64,000 nucleotides of DNA. Source: Alphaproteobacteria bacterium. GTDB taxonomy: Bacteria; Pseudomonadota; Alphaproteobacteria; DSM-16000; Inquilinaceae. The notes below the pieces were generated by a model, which did not search any database, was not told where the DNA came from, and saw only the letters and a list, made by a program, of their open reading frames with translations. Below, one piece after another: positions 52,780-61,176 of this stretch. Position 1 is the stretch's first letter; the number at the start of each line of letters is the position of its first letter. The DNA is taken from the NCBI GenBank assembly GCA_028277405.1, contig JANQGH010000071.1:1-64000 (forward strand), given 5' to 3'. The translations under genes and the position numbers were made by a program.

Positions 52780-54516
52780 ATGAACGAGATCGAATCCGGC
52801 CTGCTGGCCGATGTCAGCCTTGATGAGCCCTGGGGGCTGGTGGAGCGGTTTTCGACCTTCAAGCGCGAGCACCCGACCGACGTGGCGCGCGGCATGGACG
52901 ACGTGGTCTCGCGTCTTCGCGCCCATGGCGTCGACGTCACGGTCCATGAACCGTCGTTGTATCTCAGCCTGCCGGGCGAGGCGCGGGTCGAGGCCGGCGG
53001 CAAGACGTTCCGGGCCAAACCACCGGCGTACAGCGTCGACGCCAAGGACGGGCTTGAGGGCGAGCTGCTTTATGTGGCCGCCAACCAAGCCGACGACATC
53101 GACACGATCTTCGACAAGAAGCTGGACCCCGACGATCCGGCGGCCAACCGGGTTGCCGGCAAGATCGTCATTTCAGAGGGTTTCGCCAGCCCCGGCATGA
53201 TCTCGCAGTTCGAGGAACTGGGCGCGATCGGGGTTATCGGCATCAATCCCGGCGTCGACATCCATTGGGGCATCTGCACCACCATCTGGGGCACGCCGGA
53301 CCTGGACGACCTGCCGCGCAAGCCCGGCGTGGTCTCTGTCGCCGTCAGCAAGCCGGACGGTGACGAACTGATCGCGTTGGCCCGTCAGGGCGCCACCATC
53401 AAGCTGTTCACCGACATGGAGGAGGGCTGGTTCACCTCCACCCTGCCGGACGTCTTCATCCCCGGCACCGAAGAGCCGGAGAAGTACGTGCTGCTGCACG
53501 GCCATCTGGACAGTTGGGATGTCGGTGTGGGCGACAACGCCACCGGCGACGCAACCATGCTGGAGGTCGCGCGGGTCCTGTGGAAGAACCGGGACAAGCT
53601 GAAGCGATCGGTCCGCATCGCCTGGTGGCCCGGCCACTCCACCGGCCGTTACGCCGGCAGCACCTGGTTCGCGGACGAATTCGCGCTGGACCTGGAGGCC
53701 AACTGCGTCGCGCAGGTCAATTGCGACAGCCCCGGCTGCCGCTGGGCGACGGAGTTCGAGAACCTGTCGCTGATGTCGGAGGCCGACAGCTTCATCGCCG
53801 ATATCGTGAAGGAGGTGGCCGACAAGCCGATCGGCGGCGAGCGGCCGCACCGGGCCGGCGACTATTCGTTCAACAATATCGGTATCAGCAGCTATTTCAT
53901 GCTGTCGTCGACCATGACCACGGCCCTGCGGGAAGAGAAGGGCTATTACGCGGTCGGCGGCTGTGGCGGCAACATCGCCTGGCACACGGAAAACGACACG
54001 CTGGAGATCGCCGACAAGGACTCCATGGTGCGCGACATCAAGGTCTATCTCTTGGCCGTGTTCCGCAACGCCAACGCCGAGATCCTGCCCTTCGACTGGC
54101 GGGCGACGGCGAAGGAGTTCCTGGACACGATTGCCGGCTACCAAAAGACTGCGGGCGATCGCTTCGACCTCGGCCCGGCCAAGGAAGCCGCGGAAACGAT
54201 GGCCGCCGCGCTGGACGACCTCTATGCCGGCATTGACAGCGGCGCGGTCGCGCCTGAGACCGCCAACGCGATCATCCAGGACCTGGCGCGTATCCTGGTG
54301 CCGATCAACTTCACCCGCGAGGCGCGGTTCCGCCACGACCCCGCGCTGACCGTGCCACCGCTGCCGACCATCGCGACGGTGAAGGATCTGGATTATCACC
54401 AGAACAACGGCACGTTGGGCTTTGCCGTCACCCAGCTTGTACGCGGCCGCAATCGCCTGATCTCGGCCCTGCGCCAGGCGACCCGGCACATCGAGCTGGC
54501 GCGCAAGGCGGCTTAG
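52780..54516 (+). CDS. M28-family (aminopeptidase-like) protein with altered active-site Glu pair
   Basis: This 578-residue protein resembles di-zinc M28 peptidases with an inserted PA domain (about residues 90-215). Zinc-site elements are HGHLDSWDVG (His242, Asp244), GDNATG (Asp252), NCDSPG (Asp316) and AWHTENDT (His402). The Glu-Glu pair that gives the general base and a zinc ligand, normally found in a WxxEExGLxGS context, is replaced by Gly285-His286 in AWWPGHSTGRYAGS. No signal peptide is seen, so it is cytoplasmic. Glutamate carboxypeptidase-like or non-hydrolytic function is possible. The promoter carries the IclR-linked element. Whether it is an active peptidase is uncertain. Confidence 0.82.
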   Translation: MNEIESGLLADVSLDEPWGLVERFSTFKREHPTDVARGMDDVVSRLRAHGVDVTVHEPSLYLSLPGEARVEAGGKTFRAKPPAYSVDAKDGLEGELLYVAANQADDIDTIFDKKLDPDDPAANRVAGKIVISEGFASPGMISQFEELGAIGVIGINPGVDIHWGICTTIWGTPDLDDLPRKPGVVSVAVSKPDGDELIALARQGATIKLFTDMEEGWFTSTLPDVFIPGTEEPEKYVLLHGHLDSWDVGVGDNATGDATMLEVARVLWKNRDKLKRSVRIAWWPGHSTGRYAGSTWFADEFALDLEANCVAQVNCDSPGCRWATEFENLSLMSEADSFIADIVKEVADKPIGGERPHRAGDYSFNNIGISSYFMLSSTMTTALREEKGYYAVGGCGGNIAWHTENDTLEIADKDSMVRDIKVYLLAVFRNANAEILPFDWRATAKEFLDTIAGYQKTAGDRFDLGPAKEAAETMAAALDDLYAGIDSGAVAPETANAIIQDLARILVPINFTREARFRHDPALTVPPLPTIATVKDLDYHQNNGTLGFAVTQLVRGRNRLISALRQATRHIELARKAA

Positions 54517-54542
54517 GGTTCGCAAAAAGGGGGTCGGCCGGC

Positions 54543-55541
54543 ATGCGTGCCGCCTGGTACCGGTCGACCGGCCCCGCCGCCTCTGTCCTAACCGTCGGCG
54601 ACCTGCCCGCGCCCAAACCGGCGCCGGGCGAGGTGCTGGTGCGCATGCGCGCCTCGGGCATCAATCCGGCGGATCTGAAGCGTCGTGCGGGCTGGCGCGG
54701 CATGGGTATGGACCACGATCTGGTCGTGCCCCATTCAGACGGCGCCGGCGAGATCGCTGCCGTCGGCGACGGGGTCCCGGCCGAGCGCATCGGTCAGCCT
54801 GTTTGGCTGTGGAACGCGCAAGGTGGCTATAACGAGCCGGGCCGCAGCCTGGGCACGGCGGCCGAGTTCTGCGCCTTGCCGGCGGCCCAGGCCGTGCCCC
54901 TGCCCGACGGTCTGACCTTTGCCGAGGGCGCCTGCCTGGGTGTGCCGGCGCTGACGGCCCACCGCGCCGTCTTCGCCGATGGCCCGGTGGCCGGCCAGAC
55001 CATCCTGGTTGCCGGCGCGGCCGGCGCGGTCGCCCATTTTGCTGTCCAGTTCGCAGCGCAAGGCGGCGCCGGGGTGATCGGCACGGTCAGCGGCGAGACG
55101 AAGGCGCGGCACGCCCGTGACGCGGGCGCGGCCGAAACGATCAATTACCGCGAGGAAGACGTCGCGGCACGGGTTCTGGCACTGACGGACGGCGCCGGCG
55201 TCGACCGCATTATCGAGGTCGACTTCGCCGCCAACCTCGCGATCGATTGCGAGGTGATCAAGCCGAACGGCATGATCGCCTCCTACTCGTCCACCTCCGA
55301 TCCCGAGCCGGTGCTGCCCTACTACGCGCTGGCGTTCAAGGGCGTGAACGTCCGGTTCGTCCAAGGCTTCAACCTGCCGAACGACGCGCGGCAGGCCGGC
55401 ATCGAAGCGATCGACCGGCTGGCGGCCGGCGGCTTGCTGCAGATCGCGGTGGCAGAGCGCTTTCCGCTGGATCGGATCGCCAGCGCTCACGAAGCGGCGG
55501 AGACCGGCGCGATCGGCACCGTGGTCGTCGAGATCGACTGA
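54543..55541 (+). CDS. Quinone oxidoreductase-like MDR-family protein
   Basis: This is a 332-residue zinc-independent medium-chain dehydrogenase/reductase. The catalytic domain starts MRAAWYRSTGPAASVLTVGDLPAPKPAPGEVLVRMRASGINPADLKRRAG. The nucleotide domain contains ILVAGAAGAVAHFAVQFAAQGG, a loose form of AxxGxxG, and GTVSGETKARHARDAGAAETINYREEDV, consistent with NADPH. It should reduce quinones or unsaturated carbonyl compounds. It is 26 bases after the M28 gene and may be the second gene of that operon. Confidence 0.88.
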   Translation: MRAAWYRSTGPAASVLTVGDLPAPKPAPGEVLVRMRASGINPADLKRRAGWRGMGMDHDLVVPHSDGAGEIAAVGDGVPAERIGQPVWLWNAQGGYNEPGRSLGTAAEFCALPAAQAVPLPDGLTFAEGACLGVPALTAHRAVFADGPVAGQTILVAGAAGAVAHFAVQFAAQGGAGVIGTVSGETKARHARDAGAAETINYREEDVAARVLALTDGAGVDRIIEVDFAANLAIDCEVIKPNGMIASYSSTSDPEPVLPYYALAFKGVNVRFVQGFNLPNDARQAGIEAIDRLAAGGLLQIAVAERFPLDRIASAHEAAETGAIGTVVVEID

Positions 55542-55549
55542 CGGCCGGC

Positions 55550-56743
55550 CTAGACGGTGCAACCCGGCTGCGGTGCGATGGCACCCAGCGGCTCAACGAT
55601 CTCCAGCGTGCCCGACCCGGTATGGGCGATGAACATCGACAAGGTCGAATGATGGGTGTCGGCATCGATTTGGGACGGGCCGGTCGGCGTCTGATACTCC
55701 AGGCCCGCCAGGCCCGCGACCGCCGCCTCACGCGAGATCTCGCCCGACCGCTCCAACGCCGACTTCAGCGCATGCATCGCATTGTAGTGGGTCATGGCGT
55801 AGGAGGTGACGACGGTATCGGCGCCGGCGCTCTGGCGGATGCCTGAAACGAACGCTTGGGCGGCGGCGGAAGGGTCGGTTTCGATGAAGGGCTCGCAGCC
55901 ATAGGCCGCAGTTGCCGAGCCACTGTCGCCCGGATGGAAATAGGTCGCAATGCCGCCGAGATTGCAGACGGTCACCTGGCTCAGCAGGCCTTCCTCGTAG
56001 GCCTGGTTCACGAACGCCAGATGCTGCGCCCCAGGCAGGGCGAGCACGAGCAGCCCGGCCCCGCTGGCGCGGATGGCGCCGACGATCTCGCCATAGTCCG
56101 ACAGGCCGGCGACCGGTACGAAGCGCTGATCGAGCACCTGTCCGCCGGCCGCCTCGACGGTCTGTGCGGAGGCTTCGAACATCCGGCGTGGCCAGACATA
56201 GTCCGCACCCAACATGAACACCGTGTCGGCAATCTCACCCACGGCATAGCGCATCAACGGCTCCGCGCTCTGGTTGGGCACGCTGTTGAAAAAGAAGAAG
56301 ACCTCGTTGCAGGCGCCGCCCTCATAGTCCGTGGCGTACAGCAAAGGTGTCCGCGACTGCGTCATGGCATCGGCAAGGGCGTCGCGGGACGCCGACGAAA
56401 TCGGGCCGGTGACCGCGACGACACCGCTTCTGGCCACCAGGCTTTCCGCGGCGGCGGCCGAGCTCTGGGGATCGCTGGCATCGTCCTGATAGTCGATCGA
56501 GGCCGTCTGGCCGAGAATGCCGCCGGAATGGTTGATCTCGGCGATCGCGAGATCGATGCCCAGCCGCGCCTGCTGGCCAAACACCTGCCAGGCGCCGGTG
56601 AGCGGCAGAACGGCGCCGATTTCGACCGCGCTGGACGCCAACGACCGGCGCGGCCGCAACAGGGCCGGCGCGGCCAGCCCCGCCGCCATCGATCCGATAA
56701 GGTGCCGGCGACCGATGGTCGTCCGTTCGTCTTTCGTCGTCAT
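55550..56743 (-). CDS. Orphan Leu/amide-type ABC substrate-binding protein (Tat-like signal)
   Basis: This is a 397-residue periplasmic binding protein (Peripla_BP_6, LivK/AmiC/UrtA-like). The leader TIGRRHLIGSMAAGLAAPALL carries a twin-arginine and hydrophobic segment like a Tat signal. The mature start EIGAVLPLTGAWQVFGQQARLGIDLAIAEIN and ADYVWPRRMFEASAQTVEAAGG fit the amide/urea-binding branch. No LivHMGF-type permease or ATPase is near. It may feed a transporter elsewhere or act in sensing. The ATG at 56743 has GAGGAGG upstream. It is divergent from the nucleoside hydrolase gene. Confidence 0.87.
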   Translation of the reverse strand: MTTKDERTTIGRRHLIGSMAAGLAAPALLRPRRSLASSAVEIGAVLPLTGAWQVFGQQARLGIDLAIAEINHSGGILGQTASIDYQDDASDPQSSAAAAESLVARSGVVAVTGPISSASRDALADAMTQSRTPLLYATDYEGGACNEVFFFFNSVPNQSAEPLMRYAVGEIADTVFMLGADYVWPRRMFEASAQTVEAAGGQVLDQRFVPVAGLSDYGEIVGAIRASGAGLLVLALPGAQHLAFVNQAYEEGLLSQVTVCNLGGIATYFHPGDSGSATAAYGCEPFIETDPSAAAQAFVSGIRQSAGADTVVTSYAMTHYNAMHALKSALERSGEISREAAVAGLAGLEYQTPTGPSQIDADTHHSTLSMFIAHTGSGTLEIVEPLGAIAPQPGCTV

Positions 56744-56928
56744 CGTCCCCTCCTCAGATGGCAGCCGTCCGGGCACGCAAACGGCCCGACAAATCTGTTA
56801 TATCAAATCATGGTTCACGTTCTTTGGTCGAGCCGGCATACTGTGTCGACGCCACCGACAATCCGCACCCCGACCGCCCCACGCTCACCCGCGCGACAAG
56901 CGCGCGACCAGAAGGATAGCAAAAAACG

Positions 56929-58038
56929 ATGGCCATTCCCCGCGAGATCATCGACCGGTTCAAACCGCTTCCCGACGACCATATGCGCCGCTTGCTGACG
57001 CCGCCCACGGGGCCGGTGCGCATGGTCCTGGACACCGATGCCGCCAACGAGATCGACGACCAGTTCGCGCTCGCCTGGGCGCTGTTGTCGCCCGGCCAGA
57101 TCGAGGTCGAGGGTGTTACCGCCGAGCCCTATTCGTTCCAGCATCTGCGGCCAGGCCTCTTGCAGGCGCACGAGATCATGAAGGAAGGCGGCGCCAAAAC
57201 GCCCGAGGAACACGCGATCGTCGGCACCTATCGCGGCTGGGTCGAAGGATTGATAGACCAAGAAAGACACCCGGCCGAAGTCGAGTTCGTGCCGCCCGAC
57301 GAGGGCGAACAGCGCAGCTATGACGAAATCCTGCGGGTCTATGACAAGCTGAACATCGACCCCGGCGGCAAGGTCTTCCACGGCTCGCCCAGCTATCTCA
57401 CCTCGCTGGACCAGCCGATCCGTTCCCCGGCGGCGGAGTTCATCATCGAGCGGGCGTTGGCGCCGTCGGACCGGCCCCTTTATGTTTCGGCGATCGGCTG
57501 CGTTACCAACATCGCGTCCGCCCTGCTGATGGCGCCGGAGATCATCGACAACATGGTCGTTTTGTGGACCTCCGGCTACCCGAGCCGAAGCCATCGCAAC
57601 AACCTGCCGTCGCTGAACCTGGTGCAGGACAAATTGGCATCACAATTGCTGTTCGAAAGCGGCGTGGCCCATGTCTACCTGCCCGGATTTCACATCGGGG
57701 CGCAGCTCACCATCTCGCTACCGGAGATGGAGAAATGGGTGCGCGGCAAGGGCGCGATCGGCGACTATCTCTATCACCTCTATACCAACAACCCGATCCA
57801 CCATCAGCGCGGCATCACCGGCATTGAATGGCGCACCTGGATCGTCTGGGACATCATCAACATCGCCTGGCTGATCAATCCCGACTGGGTGCCGACCGAC
57901 ATTTTGCCGGCGCCCGTGCTAGCCGACGATCTGACCTGGCAGCACCCCGAGGGGCGCCATGCGATGCGCGAGGCCTATGACATCAACCGCGACGCCATCT
58001 ATCGCGACTTTTACCTGAAGCTGGAAAAGGCGCCGTAG
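56929..58038 (+). CDS. Nucleoside hydrolase (IUNH) family protein
   Basis: This is a 369-residue cytoplasmic hydrolase. The calcium- and ribose-binding N-terminal motif is MVLDTDAANEIDDQFAL, with Asp35, Asp37, Asp43 and Asp44 in the DxDxxxxxDD arrangement. An inserted lid region (about residues 80-130) makes it longer than the 310-aa norm. LYVSAIGCVTNIASALLMAPEI and the aromatic end (WRTWIVWDIINIAWLINPDWVP) are typical of the pyrimidine/purine-unspecific and ADP-ribosyl-like relatives. The substrate is not settled. It is followed seven bases later by the YihU-like gene. Confidence 0.88.
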   Translation: MAIPREIIDRFKPLPDDHMRRLLTPPTGPVRMVLDTDAANEIDDQFALAWALLSPGQIEVEGVTAEPYSFQHLRPGLLQAHEIMKEGGAKTPEEHAIVGTYRGWVEGLIDQERHPAEVEFVPPDEGEQRSYDEILRVYDKLNIDPGGKVFHGSPSYLTSLDQPIRSPAAEFIIERALAPSDRPLYVSAIGCVTNIASALLMAPEIIDNMVVLWTSGYPSRSHRNNLPSLNLVQDKLASQLLFESGVAHVYLPGFHIGAQLTISLPEMEKWVRGKGAIGDYLYHLYTNNPIHHQRGITGIEWRTWIVWDIINIAWLINPDWVPTDILPAPVLADDLTWQHPEGRHAMREAYDINRDAIYRDFYLKLEKAP

Positions 58039-58045
58039 TCCCGCC

Positions 58046-58927
58046 ATGCGCATCGCCTTTATCGGCTTGGGCACGATGGGCCTGCCGATGGCCCACAATC
58101 TGGTCAAGGGCGGCCACGAGGTCGCCGGCTTCGACGTTCAGGGGCACGCCGTCGCCCGCCATGTCGACAATGGCGGTATCGGCGCCGTTTCGGCGGTGGA
58201 AGCAGTCGGCGCGGCCGACCTGGTGATCACCATGCTGCCCAATGCGGACCATGTCCGGGCGGCCCTTCTCGGCCCCGACGGCGCGCGGGAGGCGCTGCCG
58301 CCATCGGCGCTGGTGGTCGACATGTCGACGATCCATCCGCTGGAAAGCGATGCCCTCCGCGCGGCCCTGACGGACCGAGAACAGGGCATGGTCGACGCGC
58401 CGGTAGGGCGCACGTCGCTGCATGCGATCGAGGGCAAGCTGCTGATCCTTGCCGGCGGTACAGCACGCGACATCGCCCGGGCGCAGCCGGCGTTCGATTG
58501 CATGGGCGATGAGACGGTCGATTGTGGCGGCCCCGGCACGGGCATCCGCATGAAGATCGTCAACAACTTCATGTCGATCGCCAACAACGTGCTGACCGCC
58601 GAGGCCCTGACCTTGGCCGAGAAGAGCGGCCTCGACGTCGCTTTGGCGCGGCGGGTGATGGCCGGAACAGTCGCCGGCCAGGGTCACATGAACACGACCT
58701 ATCCCGCCAAGGTGCTGAAGGGTGACCTGACGCCCGCCTTCATGCTGGATCTGGCCCACAAGGATATCGGCCTGGCCCTGGAGGTCGCTGGCAGCGCCAA
58801 TGTGCCGGCGCCCCTCGGCGCGGCGGCGCGGGAGCAGTACACGCTGGCGCGCGGACAGGGGCGCGGCGGCGAGGACTGGACCGCGATCTACGCCATGATG
58901 CGCGAACTGGCCGGGCTGAAGGGCTAA
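58046..58927 (+). CDS. YihU-like beta-hydroxyacid dehydrogenase (3-sulfolactaldehyde reductase-like)
   Basis: This 293-residue NAD(P)-dependent enzyme belongs to the 3-hydroxyisobutyrate dehydrogenase superfamily. It has GLGTMGLPMAHNL (7-19), the catalytic Lys170 in GGPGTGIRMKIVNNFMSIA, and FMLDLAHKDIGLALEVAGSANVP. The substrate loop reads VDAPVGRTS (116-124) instead of the usual APVSGG; this VGRTS motif and the MSTIHPL, FMSIAxNxLxAEA and GRGxxDWxAI segments are those of YihU, where the arginine holds the sulfonate. So 2,3-dihydroxypropane-1-sulfonate or a related sulfonated C3 compound is a good candidate. Confirmed function would need assay. Its end overlaps the dioxygenase gene by four bases. 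Confidence 0.88.
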   Translation: MRIAFIGLGTMGLPMAHNLVKGGHEVAGFDVQGHAVARHVDNGGIGAVSAVEAVGAADLVITMLPNADHVRAALLGPDGAREALPPSALVVDMSTIHPLESDALRAALTDREQGMVDAPVGRTSLHAIEGKLLILAGGTARDIARAQPAFDCMGDETVDCGGPGTGIRMKIVNNFMSIANNVLTAEALTLAEKSGLDVALARRVMAGTVAGQGHMNTTYPAKVLKGDLTPAFMLDLAHKDIGLALEVAGSANVPAPLGAAAREQYTLARGQGRGGEDWTAIYAMMRELAGLKG

Positions 58928-59697
58928 AGCGCGCCGCGCTCGCGCAGGTCCTCCGCCAGCTTGGCCTGATAGGCGGCGTGGGCCGCCTGGTCTTCGCGCG
59001 CCCGCTTGGCGTAGTAGATGAAGCCCAGCGCCTGGCGCGTGCGGCTGTGCGACTGGTTGCCGCCGGCGAAGTGCACAGTCCGCGCGTCGTGGGCCAGAAG
59101 GGTGCCTGGCGCGGCTGGAAAGGCGCGCTCTGGATATGAACCCCGAAGGCCGTCGAAGTCGCTGACCTGCTGGCTGAAGCCGATCGTCTGGGTACGCTCA
59201 TGCGGCTGGATGCCGGCCTTGTGGGAGCCTTCCAGATAGCGGACGCAGCCTGTCTCCTCGTCGACCGGTTCCAGCGCCAGCCACATGGTGACCGCGACGC
59301 AGGGTTTCAGCATGAAGTAGTAGCCGTCCTGATGGGGCGGCGTCGGCTGGCCGACCAGGGGTGGCTTGTTGAAGTACTGCATGTTGCGGCCGACGGCCTC
59401 GTCCTGCAGCAGGATTTCCGCCAGCCGCCGCGCCCTGCCCTCGAACATCAACCGTTCGAACAGCTTGTCCCATTTGAACAGCTCTTGCACCTGTTTCAGG
59501 GTGGAGCGGTCGGCGGGGTCCTCGAAATAGATGCGGTCGTCCGGAATGCCGCCAATGCGCCCCTCGCGGATATCGGCGATCTTGCCCAGCGCCGCGGCGA
59601 TCGTTTCCCGGTCCAGGAAGCCCTCGAACGCGACATAGCCGTCGCGGCCGTAGGTCGCCAGGATTTCAGGTTCGTTCCCAGGGTCGAAGGTCTTCAT
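58924..59697 (-). CDS. Phytanoyl-CoA dioxygenase (PhyH) family Fe(II)/2OG oxygenase
   Basis: This is a 257-residue non-heme oxygenase. The iron ligands are His122-x-Asp124 (TPPHQDGYYFML) and His209 (DARTVHFAGGNQSHSRTRQALGF). The 2OG-binding Arg219 or Arg221 lies in SRTRQALG. The N-terminus YGRDGYVAFEGFLDRETI is typical of PhyH. Bacterial members hydroxylate or cleave phosphonates, sulfonates, ectoine or N-methyl compounds. It lies four bases after the sulfatase gene and is probably the last gene of the transporter-sulfatase operon. The substrate may be sulfur- or phosphonate-linked, by context only. Confidence 0.88.
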   Translation of the reverse strand: MKTFDPGNEPEILATYGRDGYVAFEGFLDRETIAAALGKIADIREGRIGGIPDDRIYFEDPADRSTLKQVQELFKWDKLFERLMFEGRARRLAEILLQDEAVGRNMQYFNKPPLVGQPTPPHQDGYYFMLKPCVAVTMWLALEPVDEETGCVRYLEGSHKAGIQPHERTQTIGFSQQVSDFDGLRGSYPERAFPAAPGTLLAHDARTVHFAGGNQSHSRTRQALGFIYYAKRAREDQAAHAAYQAKLAEDLRERGAL

Positions 59698-59701
59698 GCC
59701 G

Positions 59702-61171
59702 TCAGTTCCTAGCTAGCAGTTCCGTCTCGGCGACAGCGAGCAGCGGGTCGCTCGTCTTGCGCATCCAGCCGATCAGCGCGGTGGTGAGGCGATCGATGTC
59801 CGGCGCAGCCGTGGGATCGTCAATGCGGTTGGTCTGTTCGTACGGGTCGGATGCGAGGTCATAGAATTCGCCGCGCTCGCCCCGGTTCCAGACCCGCTTA
59901 AAGCGGTTATCGACCACCAGCCGAAAGTCGGCGATGCCATGCCAGTCACCCAGGCTTCGCATCTCCGAGAAGCGATAGCGCGGCCGGTCAGCGGACAAGA
60001 GATCGGCGCCTTCATAGACGTCCGGGATCGGCAGGCCGCAGGCGGCCAGAATCGTCGCCGGTACGTCGATCAGCGAGGCGGGACCGGTCACCTGCCGTCC
60101 GGCGCCAATGCGACCCGGCAGGCGCAGGATCAGCGGCACGCGCAGGCATTCCTCGTAAGGTGCCATTTTGTGCCAGAGGCCGTGGCTGCCCATCATCTCG
60201 CCATGGTCGGAGCAATAGATGACCAGCGTGTCGTCGAGCACGCCTTGCGCCTCCAGCCGCGCCAGCAGCCGGCCGAACTGGGCATCGACCATCGAGGTGT
60301 AGCCCCAATAGGCGGCCATCGACTTGGCCCAGGGCGGCCAGCGGTCGCCGTAGTCCTCGAACAGCGCATGGTAAAAGCTGCGCGCCACGCTCGCCGGCTC
60401 GCCGCCTTGCAAACCGAAATTCGGCGGCTCCGGTGCCGTGTCGGCGCCGTACATGTCGAAGAACGGGTCCGGCACCTTGAAGGGCGGGTGGGGCGCGAAC
60501 CAGCCGCAGACCAGAAAGAAGGGCTGGTCGGCCGGGCGTTCGTCGAGGAACTGTAGAGCCAAGCTGGTGACCCAGCCGTCATAGGTCTGATCGGCCGTCA
60601 GGTCCGCTTGCCGCTTGGGCGTCGGCATCGACATCGACGGCGTGCGTCTGGTGCGCAAATCGTCGTCGGATACCGGCCAGCCGTCGGGCAAGCCACGGGC
60701 AGCGCACCAGGCCGAATAGTCGGCGGAGGCCTGGCCTTCGGCGCGGTCGAACCAGTCGTCGATGCGCCGCTTTTCCAACACCGCGTCGGCAGGCCCGTGG
60801 ACGTCGAGCAGGCCAAGCTCGGCCTCCCTGCCCTTGAACGCGGCCGGGTGGCCGTCCGGTTCCAGATGCCATTTGCCGGCATAGGCGGTGTGGTAGCCGG
60901 CGCCGCGCAGCGCATCGGTCAGGCGCGGCGGTGCTTCGATGGTGTCCTTGTTGCTCATCATATCGACCTGATGCGGGTATTGCCCGGTCATCAGGGAGGC
61001 GCGCGACGGCAGGCAGATCGGGCTGGGGCAGATCGCGTCGACGAAGCAGGTGCCCTCGCGCGCCAGCCGGTCGATATGCGGCGTCCGGCACAGGGTCCGG
61101 CCCAGGAACCCAAGCGTATCGGTCCGCTGCTGGTCGGAAATGCACAGGAGGACGTTGGGGCGCTTGCTCAT
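59702..61171 (-). CDS. Type I sulfatase, cytoplasmic
   Basis: This is a 489-residue alkaline-phosphatase-superfamily sulfatase. The metal-binding start is NVLLCISDQQRTDTLG, and the formylglycine precursor is Cys53 in CPSPICLPSRASLMTGQ (CxPSR). The histidine and lysine contacts are in HTAYAGKWHLE. The second metal site is LVIYCSDHGEMMGSHGLWHKMAPYEECLRVPLI. No signal peptide is present: MSKRPNVLLC begins the fold directly, so the substrate must be imported or made inside. Maturation needs a formylglycine-generating enzyme or an AslB-type SAM enzyme, neither of which is in the window. The frame stays open far upstream, but ATG at 61171 is the homology start. Phosphonate monoester hydrolase is a lesser alternative. 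Confidence 0.9.
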   Translation of the reverse strand: MSKRPNVLLCISDQQRTDTLGFLGRTLCRTPHIDRLAREGTCFVDAICPSPICLPSRASLMTGQYPHQVDMMSNKDTIEAPPRLTDALRGAGYHTAYAGKWHLEPDGHPAAFKGREAELGLLDVHGPADAVLEKRRIDDWFDRAEGQASADYSAWCAARGLPDGWPVSDDDLRTRRTPSMSMPTPKRQADLTADQTYDGWVTSLALQFLDERPADQPFFLVCGWFAPHPPFKVPDPFFDMYGADTAPEPPNFGLQGGEPASVARSFYHALFEDYGDRWPPWAKSMAAYWGYTSMVDAQFGRLLARLEAQGVLDDTLVIYCSDHGEMMGSHGLWHKMAPYEECLRVPLILRLPGRIGAGRQVTGPASLIDVPATILAACGLPIPDVYEGADLLSADRPRYRFSEMRSLGDWHGIADFRLVVDNRFKRVWNRGERGEFYDLASDPYEQTNRIDDPTAAPDIDRLTTALIGWMRKTSDPLLAVAETELLARN

Positions 61172-61176
61172 GGGCC

